In this document: positions 11,561 to 23,409 of the stretch, in pieces
Numbering within the stretch: the stretch's first letter is position 1
Layout: the number at the start of each line of letters is the position of its first letter
From: Hymenopellis radicata
Lineage: Eukaryota; Basidiomycota; Agaricomycetes; Agaricales; Physalacriaceae
Length of the DNA stretch: 64,000 nt
NCBI GenBank assembly: GCA_015501595.1
Contig: JADNRX010000052.1
Location: 62,001-126,000, forward strand
Direction: 5' to 3'
The notes under the pieces: generated by a model
Seen by the model: only the letters and a program-made list of their open reading frames with translations
The model's database searches: none
Told to the model about the DNA's origin: nothing
Program-made: the position numbers and the translations under genes

Positions 11561-12045
11561 CTCACCACAATAGAGGTTGACAAGATAAGACGCGCTTTTT
11601 AGACGTTCGTGGTAATCAATTGCATATTACCAGGATAGAAGTCAAGAGAAGGATCGCATCCCTAGTTGCAGCAGAGAAGAAGCGAGCGGATCGTCGAAAA
11701 CATCGCTGATGAGCGCTTGAGCAGCAATACGTGCGCAGTGAATTTCAAGTCGGAACGCTCTCGTGATCGTGTGACCTTTCTCACAAATCAGGGGTTAAAG
11801 TGAAGAAGCTCGATCCTGGTCAATCACGTAAACATAACACTTTCACCGTCCCAACACCGTCCTTTCTCACTCCTTCGTCTCACGAGCACGACAGCTCTGA
11901 TTCTTCAAGCATCATGGGTTGGGACGGCTCATTATACCTAGCCAATCAATGGAGAGATCCCATTACTTACTGTATAACAGGGAGCCTGTGGAAACTGTCT
12001 TTCTGCGGTGTTAACTTCTTGCCGTCTTGAAACCTCACCACTCCA

Positions 12046-13840
12046 ATGTTCTCAACCGATCTGCTTGTTTTCATTACCTTGGCCATCATTGGCGTAACTT
12101 CTTTGCTATACGTGTCAAAGCCCAGCAAGAAGCTGCCGCCTGGACCCCCAAGCTACCCATTTGTCGGAAGTCTTTTCTCGTGGCCCAGGAGCCAAAACTG
12201 GCTTACGTTCACCAAATGGCGTGAAGATTACGGATAGATCGTTTACGCCAATGTTGCGGGCACCAATATCGTCATTCTGAACTCGCTCAAGGCTGCCCAA
12301 GACCTCCTCGACAACCTCGGAGCAGTATATAGCGACCGTCCTCGCCAGCACTTTGCGAACAACATCGTTGGCTGGAAGGACAGCCCTATTATGTGCAATG
12401 CTAGTCACAAAGATTTCCGGCCTGGCCGAAAGATGATGTTGAACGCCGTGGGCACTCCCGCCGCGTTAGAGACTTACATTCGGATGGAACAGCATGAGAC
12501 CCACCGGTTCTTGCGCCGTGTCATTGATTCCCCAGACCAGGTCCAATACCATTTGCGCATGTAAGGTCGCCTTCATCCTTTGGTCTCGCCGCACTTTGAC
12601 CTATTTCTTCAGGCTTGCAGGCACAATTATCATGAGGATCGTTTATGGCCATGACGTCTCATCCGGCAGAGACGAGTATGTTGACCTCATCGAGGGCGTC
12701 AACGCCGACCTCAACAAGGCGAGCTTGTCTGCTAGTTGGCTTGTTCCAACTCTAACTAGCCCGAACGCAGGCAGCTACACCTGGGAATTTCTTGGTTGAC
12801 TTCATTCCACTATGTAAGTGGCTTAGATCGTACTCGATGAACTATTATAGTTTTTTTTTCCCTAGTGGCGTGCTTTCCGCGCTGGTTCCCCGGCACAGGT
12901 TGGATGGACACGGCGGACCGCATGCGTGCAAGTGTCGACGAAGTCCTCACGAAGCCAATGAACTTGGTTAGGGAGCAGTTGGTTAGAGCTCTCCCTGTCA
13001 TGGACACTTTTTGTATTCTTACTACTGTGTCCTTCTACGCAGGCTCGCGGAACAGCTCGCCCGTCTTTTGTCAGCGATGAAATCGATCGTGGCGCATATG
13101 GAGAGAAACTTCTCGCCTGGACAGCCGAAGCTCTGTACGCTGGCGGCGCCGACACCGTCGTCTCTGCACTTGGTACATTCTTCCTTTGCATGACTTTGTT
13201 CCCAGAGACGCAGGCCAAGGCACAACAAGAGCTCGGCAGCGTCATTGGCAATGACGCTCTGCCGACGTGGGAGGATCGCCTAAGGTTGCCCTTTGTGAAC
13301 GCCCTCATCAAGGAAGTGTTGCGATGGGCTCCCGTCGCACCGCAGGCTTTGCCACATAGCGCTAGCGAAGACGGAGAGTATAATGGATGCTTCATTCCAA
13401 AAGGAACCATCGTTATTCCCAACATCTGGTAAACGTCCTCGACCCTAATCATTCACGAAAGCGGCCACTGATATTTCCCCTACAGGGCATTTACCCGCGA
13501 TCCATCTCTCTACGCCGATCCTGACCAGTTTCGACCTGAACGGTTCCTTGGTCCATCTCCTCAGACTGACCCGCATGAATTTGTTTTTGGCTTCGGACGC
13601 CGTGTGTGCCCGGGGGTTAAATTGGCCGATTCAACGCTCTTCCTAGTCGTGTCCAACACGCTTGCCACCCTCTCCATCGACAAGAAACTTGACCCTCATG
13701 GTCAGCCTATCACCCCCAAGGTGGAATACACCGGTGGAGCTGTCGTCTACCCATCCAAGTTTGAGTGCGCTATCATCCCACGCAATGTGAGAATGAAGGA
13801 GTTCATCATGACTGTGGATGACGTACCATACGACGCGTAA
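12046..13840 (+). pseudogene. Cytochrome P450 with one premature stop
   Basis: A near-complete fungal P450 of about 510 residues in seven or so exons. It has an N-terminal membrane anchor (LLVFITLAIIGVTSLLYV), the proline hinge KLPPGPPSYPFVGSLF, the I-helix motif AGGADT (about 13140), the ExxR motif EVLR (about 13313-13325), PERF and the haem-binding loop FGFGRRVCPG (about 13585-13615). It ends VDDVPYDA at 13840. One defect is seen: codon 64 is TAG (12235-12237) in REDYG-stop-IVYANVAG, with the frame otherwise unbroken on both sides. A GAG to TAG change would explain it. Because every later motif is intact, this is either a very young null allele, a sequencing error, or a readthrough case. 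Substrate not inferable. Confidence 0.75.
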
Positions 13841-14044
13841 AAATCTGTAGATGATTACTGTACTTATACTGGTACCGGCTGAGAGGTCTGTATTTCCCGT
13901 TGGACAACTATCCGAACGACAAACACTGTACGATATCTCTTATGTACTCGTATTGCAGCACAACACCAGTCTCTATAGTCTCTAGTTCCTGACACCTCGA
14001 TTCTGGCAGACCGTACTTGATCCAAAATAACTTCTGAATCTTCT

Positions 14045-14821
14045 CTAGAATCGATGCATGGCAGATCTCACACAGGTCCAGAACGACAACTCCGAACCAT
14101 CCATCCTGCCAGCAATAAATCCTCTGTAACGAGACCATGAGCGTGGCATGCGATCACCCTTCTCACCATTACCGTCGACATACCACATCCCGATTGATTC
14201 GAAAGATGCAGGATAAAAACCTGCAGATCCCCAATCTATGAGCCAAAGAGAGCCTTCTTTATCTAGGATGATGTTCGTCGCATTCAGATCAGTGTGATTG
14301 AATACCAAAGTCCACTTGTCATCGGTGGATGGAGGACATGGGCTCGGGACCAGTCCAGGACGATGCCCTACAATAGATGCGAATTCGCACATTTGGCGAA
14401 AACGTCGGGCAGATTTTAGAGGACCATACTCCTTATAGTCGTGGCCAAAGACGATGCCTGGAATGACGCCGTCCGCTATATTGCCAGGCCGCTCAGCCTT
14501 GAGAGATTGGAGCTGCTTGACGTAGAGACGTAATGTACAAGCAACGCGGAACTGCATGAACATGCTCAACTCGCTCCAGCACTCGTAAAGCATGCGACCA
14601 TCCACATAATCCATGAGCATCCAAGGCGAATCTTGATAGACGCGAGGGACCGGAATGCTGGTGTGACGAACGTATTCCATGCTATCATATTCCGAAGGCC
14701 CCGCAACCTTGGCAATAAGCGACGGCGTGATCAAATGGCAGCTGACTTCGTTCAAAGAGGCTTGTACGTTTACTCGTTGGAGAAATTCTCGATCCCAGTC
14801 TTTCACGGCAGGACTATTCAA
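14045..14821 (-). CDS. APH-type phosphotransferase (protein-kinase-like fold)
   Basis: Single-exon gene of 258 residues. The catalytic loop is FNHTDLNATNIILD (HxDxxxxN) and the metal-binding part LIDWGSAGFYP stands where kinases have DFG. Upstream, SPWMLMDYVDG is the hinge region. The C-terminus SWSRYRGFIAG follows the pattern of the basidiomycete APH family. Such proteins phosphorylate small molecules (choline, homoserine, aminoglycosides in bacteria) or are of unknown substrate in fungi. The ATP-binding N-lobe is short, with a lysine in LIAKVAG. No operon-like context. Confidence 0.7.
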   Translation of the reverse strand: MNSPAVKDWDREFLQRVNVQASLNEVSCHLITPSLIAKVAGPSEYDSMEYVRHTSIPVPRVYQDSPWMLMDYVDGRMLYECWSELSMFMQFRVACTLRLYVKQLQSLKAERPGNIADGVIPGIVFGHDYKEYGPLKSARRFRQMCEFASIVGHRPGLVPSPCPPSTDDKWTLVFNHTDLNATNIILDKEGSLWLIDWGSAGFYPASFESIGMWYVDGNGEKGDRMPRSWSRYRGFIAGRMDGSELSFWTCVRSAMHRF

Positions 14822-15094
14822 GAGGCGATCTAGTTCGTCCTTGGTTGGAAGGAAGGGAGAATTCTAGGAAGAATGAGGACGAAAAAGAAGCCTGTTCAAT
14901 GAATACGAGCCTTGATAGAACGTGGTTGCGGCAATTTGAAGCATTTGGCCAGGCAGTCCAAAGCCCAACACAAGGCCTCGTCGGTATAGATGACCAGACG
15001 TTGGCATATAGTCAGAGCGGGCAGAGGGGGTGGATGAAGCGCGCTGACTGAGAAAAGTATGAGGTCAGGGAAGGTGCAAGGATGGTACAGGTGT

Positions 15095-15605
15095 TTATGT
15101 ACCGATGCTGCGCATAAGGTCCTCAATTCCGTGACCAGTTGTATTGTCTACGGCGACATAATTGACGTCCCACGACCAAGCAAAAGCCTGCGGGCTCTTC
15201 ATATAGCTATTGCGGTTCTCTTCAGAGAGAAGATCAATCTTGGTGCCGGCAATGCAAAACGGCAAAGGACGAGAGCGAGCTTCTTGCAGCAAATCTTGTG
15301 GAAATGTACCATTTAACGCATAAACCAGAATAGAGAACTGTGCGTGATAATCGGTTTCGTTCACGACGGAGAAACCATATTCTGATTCGTGATATCGATA
15401 GGATCTGCCCTGCTGTGAGAAAGAGTCAGCATTTTCACAAGACTACGAGGTATACACTCATACGAGCTGGCTTGCTAACGCAGTTTTCCCAGAGCCCTGG
15501 TAACCTATTAAAGCCAGCCTATAAGTTACCACTGGCGGCAAAATACAGGACCTAGTCACCTTGTATCGTTAAACGGATTATCTGGTCCGTTGTAGTCTTT
15601 GCCAT
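15095..15605 (-). CDS. Reduced Ras-like GTPase
   Basis: The start ATG 15605 gives MAKTTTDQIIRLTIQ; a short intron ending CTTTAATAG leads to the P-loop GYQGSGKTALASQL; a second intron (GTATGAG...TCTCACAG) leads to a long exon with FSILVYALNGTF, the base-recognition motif AGTKIDL and a stop at 15095. An alternative last exon (SALHPPPLPALTICQ..., down to 14896) can be joined by a GTACAT-TCTCAG intron. Only about 25 residues separate the P-loop exon from ILVY, where a normal small GTPase has about 65 with both switch regions, and no DxxG motif is visible. It may be degenerate or its switch exons may be unrecognised. Confidence 0.45.
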
Positions 15606-15833
15606 AGGACAATAACGCTGCAACGCGTGCGGCGTGGGAGCCGAACCGCCCGAACGAGTGCAGTCTGAGAGTGAGTGCAGTTGAAGAGATGATCGATGGC
15701 TGTGCAGCGCGTATTTGGTTCCGCTTCGTCCAAACGATCGAAGCGTGACTCGCGAACAATGAGGCTCCTCTACCTGGGACTTCGACTAACTCTCACTTGT
15801 CCTTTAACTTCCTGCATCATTTCTTGAAGCGTC

Positions 15834-16894
15834 ATGCTGGAAGAATCATCTCAGTCGCCACAAAGGAACGAGTTTCGACAGGCTCTAGCTGAGGCGAAGC
15901 ACATCATCGTGGTCGCTGGTGCTGGCCTGTCAGCGGCCTCAGGTTTGAAGTTTTCTTTCAGATAGCTGCCTTTACCTCAGCGAAGTAGATATACCTACAT
16001 TTAGAGACGGTGGCGGAATGTGGCGTTCCCTTGACTCGACTAGCCTAGCCACACCGGAAGCCTTCACCGCCAACCCATCTCTTGTTTGGCAATTCTATCA
16101 TTATCGTCGAACCAAGTGCGTTTTCAACATACTGTAGTCCATTTAACAAGTCGAAGAGCTTCTTTTCAGGGCTTTACTGGCACATCCTAATGCTGCACAT
16201 GATGCCACCGCGAAATTATTGATTCCCGCGTATTTGAAGAAGGTGGCTCAGCAAGCGAAGTCATTTCATTTGATCACTCAGAATGTGGACGGATTATCCG
16301 GCCTCGCTTTTAAAGCTACGTCTCAGAAACTCGCCGGTAACTCTGCGAAGAAAGTACCAACGCCCAAGACCTCCACTCTAGAAATGCACGGCAGTGTTTT
16401 CGCAGTCCAATGTACAGAATGTGGTTACAGCACAGAGAATCGTTCACTTGCCGTGTGCCCTTCTCTCGCTGCAGCCGATGCATCTTTCCAGAATCTCCAG
16501 GATGCTGGAACGAAACACAGGGATATCCCCCTGGAGGAGCTTCCTCGTTGTGAGAAGTGTGGCGCCTTGGCTCGTCCAGGTGTTGTCTGGTTCGGCGAGA
16601 AGCCTCACCACCTCGACGCAATCAATAGCTTAGTCTATGAGGCAGACATGATTCTCGTTATTGGAACCTCGTCTACGGTAAGTGTGTCCGGTTTCACTGT
16701 AACTGTTGACTGAATAACTGAATAAATGGTGACAGGTGCGCCCAGCTTCCACATTTGCGTATCGTGTCAAGAGGCATGGCGGTAAGGTTGCCGTCTTCAA
16801 TCTTGAGGCTAGCACGCAGGACCAACAGGCTGATTATGTATTTGTTGGTCCTTGCGAGACGATTCTACCCTCCTTGTTTCCAGAGTTCGATTGA
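15834..16894 (+). CDS. SIRT5-type (class III) sirtuin, NAD-dependent deacylase
   Basis: Four or five exons, about 300 residues. The NAD-binding GAGLSAASG is followed, after an intron, by [16 protein letters not shown] carries the usual Asn-Asp; the catalytic histidine is in LEMHG. The zinc site is CTECG and, much later, CEKCG. The late Rossmann motif is [12 protein letters not shown], split by an intron. The stretch WQFYHYRR holds the Tyr-x-x-Arg pair that in SIRT5 and bacterial CobB binds the carboxylate of succinyl- or malonyl-lysine, so removal of acidic acyl groups is inferred. The stop is 16892-16894. It is divergent from the GTPase-like gene with 228 bases between starts. Confidence 0.88.
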
Positions 16895-16967
16895 GCAACG
16901 GGTTAGTAGACGTCCGGTAGATATATTCAACGTATGATTTGCGTATAATGGGTAGTAATGGAAGAAA

Positions 16968-19199
16968 CTACTGGTCAACCACCTTCGTGTTGACTCCCTC
17001 TACGCCTTTTTCGCTCGAGTGGTTACGAATATTGTGTCCGCTACTGTTAGCTCCAATTGTCAAAACCGGGCCATTGAACCAATACCTCCCGCCGTACACG
17101 GGGAAGAAGTAGTAGACCATAGATAGCGCCACGATTCCCATGAAAAGGACCACTCCGTAATTCATCTCGTCGACCAACGGCCCGGGTTCAGAAGGAAAGA
17201 AAAATACGATTGACATAAATATCGTGAAGGTCGCCGCGACGAAGGCCACCGGGCCACCCTATATGCGGCCGACAGTCAGACGCTGTGAACAGTAAAGGTA
17301 GGATGTATACGTGCCCAGGCGCCTAGAGTAAACGGTCCGGGAACGAACTCCTTCCCGCCCACAAAGCGTGCCACAATAGGAACCGAATATGTCACGTATT
17401 GACATATAACCATGAGCGTGAATACGGCTCCAATGGCAGCGGGGCTCACAAACACAAGTAGGCCAAGAAGTGCTCCGCCGAATGCAGAGAAGACAACGCA
17501 GTTGACCGGCGTGCCGGTATGTCTGTTGAGGCGGTAAAGAAAGCGGGACATCGGGACGGCGCCGTCTCTTGAGAACGCAAAGAGTTGGCGGGAGGCGGCC
17601 GTCAGCTAGAGACAGACGGGAGTCATTGAGTACAAGCGCACAGAGTCAGAGACCAGCGTACCGCGTCCATGGAACCTGCAGCACTAGAGATTGGATAATT
17701 GTTCAATTTCCTAATAAGTGGTGGCCTGGAACAACTTACAAGGTGATAATGACGAAGAACCAAAAGACAAGCATTCCCTTCTGACCGAAAGCATGAAGGA
17801 GAATCTGTTCGAGGGATAATCAGCAACGTAATGACCGTTTGCTCCGGGGAGTCCTACAGTGGCCATCGGTTGTCCAACTGGATCAGATATGATTTCTTCC
17901 AAATTCGGACCCATGTGAAAAGCAATAACGATATTCGCAACTGTACGAATACGGTATCATCATGAATATCGTGAGCATGTTGACAGTAAAGGTACACACC
18001 CCATCCCAAGGTAGCACTGAAGACAACGGAAAGGATTATGGCCCAAGGAACAGCCACATTGGCATTTTTGGCCTCCTCGCTGATGTGAACACTAGAATCC
18101 AACACGCCTACAGTAACATTAGATCACCGTGCAAAGAAACACAGATGCCGGACTGACTAACGACCCAGGTGGGGGCTAGAAACGATAAGATGAACGCGAA
18201 GCCATCTGGCCAACGAGATACTGCGTACAGATCATCGTTAGCTCAGCGGGAGCGCCCCATGAGAACAAAAGCTTACAGTTCTGGAAACTACCAAAGACAA
18301 AACCAGGAGAGTTTTTGAACTCGGCAGGTGTGGCGAGGGGTAAGGCAATGATGATGCCTAAGAATAATCTAGAGGACAATCAGCTGTCCGCGAAGTGATA
18401 TATACCGCACAAACTGACGAGAAGTTCATGAGGACGAAGAATAGTTGCATCCGTGCCATTATTTTCGTCGCTACACTGGCAATCAGGGCCAGCGCTATTA
18501 GGGTGGCGACCATAAGCGCACTAGCGGCACGCTGAATAAAACGCACATCGGCGACATTAGACTCACTAAATCTGCGCCGTTGTAGGAGTAAATGCGCCTC
18601 CAGAGCCTATGGTTGCGGCGGACAAGACAAGGAGGGAGAATGCGTAGGTGGCCCCGGACATTGCCGAGATATATCCAACGGTGTTGATGTCTATCGTCAG
18701 GAGTGACGTGTGAGAACAGAAACGCAAGCCCAAGAGATCAACGTACATCCCACCAGCCAGGAAAGTACGTTGCGGTATCTGTCGGAAGAGTAGACATATG
18801 TCCAGTAGTAAAGACCCCCACATGTTGGCTGTGCCGAACCAAGCTCGGCCATAGCGAGACCTATGAAGACGATGAAGATCGAGGCTATAAGCCACTAGCT
18901 GCGATGTTAGCTACTTGTGTTCTATGATAAGACTTGAAGAGTTACCCCCCAAATCATGGAAACTGGGCCACCGTAGGGGATCGAGTAGACGAGAACAGCG
19001 CTGTACGGGAAGAGTTCAACAGTGCGTCCAGATGGAATCGGAAGATAGAATGCAGGAGTACATACCTAAGGGACGGGACAACACACATGATACTGAAGCT
19101 TAATCCGACGAGCTCAAGCCATCCGAAATGACGCTTGAACTCCTGCTTGTAACCAAGACCTGCCAGCACCAGCTCATCGCTCATCTTTGGAGAAGGCAT
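16968..19199 (-). CDS. GABA/amino-acid permease (APC superfamily)
   Basis: A many-intron gene on the minus strand starting ATG 19199 (MPSPKMSDELVLAGLGYKQE). The pattern LGYKQEFKRHFGWLELVGLS is the usual N-terminus of fungal GABA/choline-type permeases. Later exons contain IFIVFIGLAMAELGSAQPT-like sequence, WPDGFAFILSFLAPTW, VPWAIILSVVFSATLGWG, and LFAFSRDGAVPMSRFLYRLN, all family hallmarks, then paired C-terminal helices and the end GVEGVNTKVVDQ at 16968. About 12 membrane helices are expected, in the plasma or vacuolar membrane. Substrate choice among GABA, choline and amino acids cannot be read from the sequence. No break seen. Confidence 0.82.
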
Positions 19200-19415
19200 A
19201 ACGGAGAAGTTCCGGTCAAGAAGCGAGGAACCTACATATCAAAATGGTCAGTTACCACTCCTTCGCTGACTTGAAAAGAGCCGGTACGTACAGTAGCCAG
19301 ATAAGCTAAGAAGCCTTAGCAAAGCCCCACGGTCTGGGGTCCATTCACACGAGGCCGAAGGTAAAAGAAATACAATTGCGGAGAACTACACCATGTCCAT
19401 GTCCTATGTATACCT

Positions 19416-20618
19416 CTACAGTTTCTTCTTTGTAGCGTAGAAGTGCTGCCTTTTCTCGAGATCTACAATGACACGGCTCAGAATGCTTCAATTGAGGATA
19501 CTAAGACAAACAAACTTACCATGAGCCCACATAGCCGCCCCTACTCGGTTCGAAACCGTAAAGACCAGACCGAGTATGGGTATTCCTTCCAAGATGGCGG
19601 CAGCGAATCCAAAAGCTGGAAATGTGTGAGCAGAAACAGAAGCAGCAAAATTAGTCGGAACTCGCTTCGATAATCCCATTTACGCTCTTCCATGAAGATG
19701 TCAATCTGTTCGGGTGTCATTTTCTTCGACTCAAAATAGCGACGGTGAAGGATGTGAGCAGTGCCTAGGCCTTTGAACCACGCAGAGATAATTATTCCAA
19801 AGAAAGGAATGAAGCTGAACGGTGTGAGGAGGACTGCTCATTCGTCAGTACTATGTGGGTGTGTACTGAGAGGCAACTTGCTTCTTTTGACGACAAAAGC
19901 AGCGAACCAGGAGCCGAATAGACGTTCGGTCCAGGATTTTTTAACGACAGGAGGGTTGTCCCACTCTTCCACATACGGCTGCCAAAAGCCGGGCCTTTGC
20001 CTCGCGATGCCACAGTTTGATCCCAAGCACGGTCACGAGCGACGCGCATGTTGCGCGAGAGGAAGAACTTAAGAATGAAAGTCGCCTGGGTAGCCACAAA
20101 GACAAAAGCGGCATCTCAAGTACGGTTCAGGATGTCGGTCGTCCGCCGCTGTCTCAGGAAGCACTTACAAGTATAGAGACTGAACGGGACTTGATATCCC
20201 AAGATAGTATCGTCAGAGAGACCAGTCACGCGAGGAGAGCTAGACAGCGTCAAATAGTGCTCATTTGAGAAGGTTATTGTGCTCACTTTGACATGAAGAA
20301 TTCAATAAACTTGCGTTGTATCTTGAATGTCAGAAATCCCTATGATACTGACGTGTCAGTTACACGCGGAACCTTCAAGTAGACACCTACCCATACGACT
20401 GCAATGGTAGCCCCGCGCTGAGTCCCATGCCTGCACTTCTCCCAGACGGGCTGATAGAGGGCCTTGTCGGTGAAGAGCCTATATACACCCACAACGATGT
20501 ACGAAGGTGGAAAGTCAAGACGGAGAGTCGCCCTTGAAAGCTCGCTAGGAGTGTTCTTTGGAGAATTGTCAGAAAAGAGAGAGTCCTGTGCCTCTGGGCC
20601 GCTCGATATCGTCGACAT
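19416..20618 (-). CDS. EI24/Rrt8-like multi-pass membrane protein
   Basis: About seven exons. Start ATG 20618 (MSTISSGPEAQDSLFSDNSP); exons include LRLDFPPSYIVVGVYRLF, ATFILKFFLSRNMRVARDRA, FIPFFGIIISAWFKGLGTAH followed by a Tyr-Phe-Glu segment (ESKKMTPEQIDIFMEERK), then FPAFGFAAAILEGIPILG, FTVSNRVGAAMWAH, and after a last intron DLEKRQHFYATKKKL, stop 19416-19418. The closing pattern FG..A.LLE.IP..G..F..SN.VGAA.WA.DLE is that of fungal EI24-related proteins including yeast Rrt8 and Lds1/Lds2, found on lipid droplets and linked to spore-wall formation. The role here is inferred only from that similarity. Confidence 0.6.
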
Positions 20619-20639
20619 CTCTCCTCAATATGGAGATGC

Positions 20640-21185
20640 TGGTGGTTCCGGTTTCAGGTCTCGTCACTGCCTTCATCACGTGTCTATTATGTCCAAGTAC
20701 TTCGGCATGCCGCACTTCAACTTGGGCGCTCAACGTTATCTGTCTGCTTGTGTACGTACTGACGTGAAACAGGCTGGCGCAAATAATATAGGTCGAAGGT
20801 AACGCAGGCTTGTGCTCGCGTGGAACAGAGCTCGATCCAAACAATTCCATGCGTTATCCGTTGGTCCAGGTTATCCGCATCCGTAGCCATGCATATGGAC
20901 ACCAAACTCGTTTCGCCAGCACGAAAACCAGAGACAAGACGGACATCTGCTAATTTCCCTCTGCAGCGCCGACGTTTTCGCATGCTTACACAACGCCGAT
21001 GCCAATCACTCCTCGACTCTAACTATCATTCAGATTATATCCCAGTGATTTCTTGATGGTGGATCCTCTAGCGCCCTTACCCTTATGACCGCCTGGAGCG
21101 CCCAGGTATAAAACCTACATCCACGCGACTTTCATCATCCCTTGCCTCAAGCTCTCTTCTTGACCCCATCAGCCGTTCGAGTCAT
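20640..21185. other. Intergenic stretch, nothing found
   Basis: Short open frames on both strands here show no family features and no consistent splice sites. It separates two divergent membrane-protein genes and likely holds both promoters; a TATA-like TATAAAA lies near 21108, about 80 bases before the next ATG. Confidence 0.4.
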
Positions 21186-21189
21186 CGAA

Positions 21190-22578
21190 ATGCCTCGCAT
21201 TTCTGACACGGATGCAGCATGGGTGGCGTTGACCTTCAACCAGACGGTCATACATGTGTCGCTTTACGGTGCGTAGAGTTCTTGTCTTGCACGCGACTCA
21301 GTCCCAGCTCAGTCCCAATCGCGCTCATCACAGGCTTCTACGCCGCGATCGTCTTCATGTCGACGTGGATTCTGCTGTACAACTTTCCCTGATTTATTGC
21401 AACTGATTTTAATTGCCGTATTTGCAGTCAAAAGGGTCTTCGATACTCATATGCCCGCCTTGCACTCCTCCTCACGACGATAATCATGTTCGGATTATCC
21501 ACCGCATATGTCGTGCTTTTCGTTACCTTCTTCAAGATACAATTCCCTACATTAACATCGGAATCAGTGCCGGATAACCCGGACTGGCTGATCGCAAAAG
21601 AGCAACGGTTGTATATAGCCTTACTTGTCATGCGGCGAGTGAGCGTAAGTCTCGAGGATCCCAAATGTGTAAGTAGATTGTCTGACGTGCAGGCAGTATC
21701 TCATCAGTGACGCGGTTGTCGTATGGAGGACGTGGTGCATATGGCATGGCAACATTTGGTTCGACTATACCTGATCATTGTTTTGTTGGCTACAGCGGGT
21801 ATGTATTCTTGTTCCCTTCCTACTGATTTGGGCTAATACACGATAGCAACGTCTATCGCCACCGCCATAATGGACTCTCTGGGAACTCTCGATGGATTTT
21901 CGGGCAACTTGCTCGGTACATTCTGCCTTCTGCTCACGAACTTCAGTACAACAGTCTTGTGTGCCTATAAAGTCTGGTAATGGTGTGGCGTATAGGTTCC
22001 CTCCTTCTGCTAACGTACTCTTAGGCAGTATCGACGGTTTATCAAGATGACATACGGACAAGCGCGAAGGAAAAAAACACTTGTTGAGAGTATTTTGGTG
22101 ATAGTCGTCGAGTCGGGCGCTATATACTGCATATTTTGGGTAAGTAGGCGGAAGATCATCTGCAATGGCTCTTCTAATCCAACTGTAGCTACTACTCCTA
22201 CTGGGCGATTTCGGTAAAACATGGGACAGTGACTACGCTCTCGAGCTGTTCATGCCCCATTTCTCGGTCAGTGCCCCTGGTTCGTTCTCGTTAACGAGCA
22301 TGTATTCTTACCATTCACAGGGTATATATGTGGCTCTCATTATTCTGGTCGTCGCTCTTTCCAAGACCTCCTCGGAGTCCTTTTTCTCTGGCGTAGACCG
22401 AGACGTGGAATACGAAGACCCTCGCAAGCACAAACTAGAAACAATGCAATTTGCAGTGCCAAAGACAAGGGTGACCTCCACCGTGGCTCGCGATACTTCT
22501 GGCTCTTTCGTAGAGACAGAGAATCTGAAACCGATGTTGATTTACCGGGACAGCCCAGAACGCGAAGTCAGGATGTGA
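21190..22578 (+). CDS. Multi-pass (receptor-like) membrane protein with one frame break
   Basis: A gene of about six exons typical of a basidiomycete family of seven-helix membrane proteins of unknown role. Recognisable pieces are MPRISDTDAAWVALTFN, GLRYSYARLALLLTTIIMF, YLISDAVVVWRTW, LLLTNFSTTVLCAYKVWQYR, VESILVIVVESGAIYCIFWL and a cytosolic tail ending SPEREVRM. At 21749-21760 the frame breaks: WRTWCIWHGN is followed one frame over by LVRLYLIIVLLATAATS. The flanking protein on both sides is family-like and no intron fits, so one base is missing (AACATTTGG). This is either a disabled allele or a sequence error. The role is unknown; members are sometimes labelled GPCR-like. Confidence 0.55.
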
Positions 22579-23405
22579 TGTTTTGAGGAGTTTTTGTGTA
22601 TGCTTGATAGCTCCCTATACATATTTTGGAGGTCTCTGTGTATTGTGTTTGTTGACTTCGGGCCTCGGGATTCTGAGATGGAGGCACTAGCTGACCCACG
22701 CATGATCGATCAAAAGTCTGTTTCCCTTCCCCCAATATCGGCTGACCGCCCCAACATCGGCTTGCCGGACTGGTCATAGAAATCGCGCTTACAAGACTCG
22801 AGACTGTCAGAATAGGCGCACCTCGGCGGGTCCTGTGGGTCCACCAACATCTGGAATCATTAGGATTCACCTTCCTTTCTCATCCGACCTCGGGTTTCAT
22901 CGCACTCATCATCGTATTGTCGTATCACAATGAAATCTTCGGAGATCTACGCTGAATCAAGTTCTGGCTCTGCCCATCATCAATAACACCTTCGCTCTAG
23001 ACCATCCTCATCGTTGGGGTCCACCCCGTTTTTTCGCTCACCGCTGCTCTTCACAGCGTACTCGTCGATTTAATGGTGTGCGGCGAACGTACCAGAGAAA
23101 CGGCAAGGACACGGGCCTCAAAGGAACCGCGCTCGCTGTCGTCCACTCAAGTAGTGATGTGCAAACTGATTGCGCGCTTTGCGCTCTGATTCCTGGTATT
23201 ACGCCGCAACTATGACCGACGGCCACACCCGCCTCCGTATTCTCGACTTCTTCCAGCGTCCGTCTAGAGCTTTTTGTTAAGCTCTTCTCCCGTTGACCCT
23301 CAACCCGCCGTACTATAAGATGTCTGTGATTTTTTCGGTGGCTCTTCAGTCTACGGCTCTCATCACAGCTCTCAAACATTGTACAATTGTACTACAGCCA
23401 CTTTA
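22579..23405. other. Intergenic stretch, no gene supported
   Basis: Small open frames on both strands lack splice support or recognisable motifs. No repeat was noticed by eye. Confidence 0.35.
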
Positions 23406-23409
23406 TCCA

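Noticed and set aside
13908..14138. Extra minus-strand frame after the APH-type kinase as a further exon
   Set aside because: The kinase frame already ends with the usual C-terminal pattern and no intron joins the two frames convincingly.
18232..18300. tRNA-like start (TTAGCTCAGCGGGAGCGC) inside the permease gene
   Set aside because: It matches a box A, but no GGTTCGA-type box B follows at the right distance and no acceptor stem can be paired. It lies in a permease intron.
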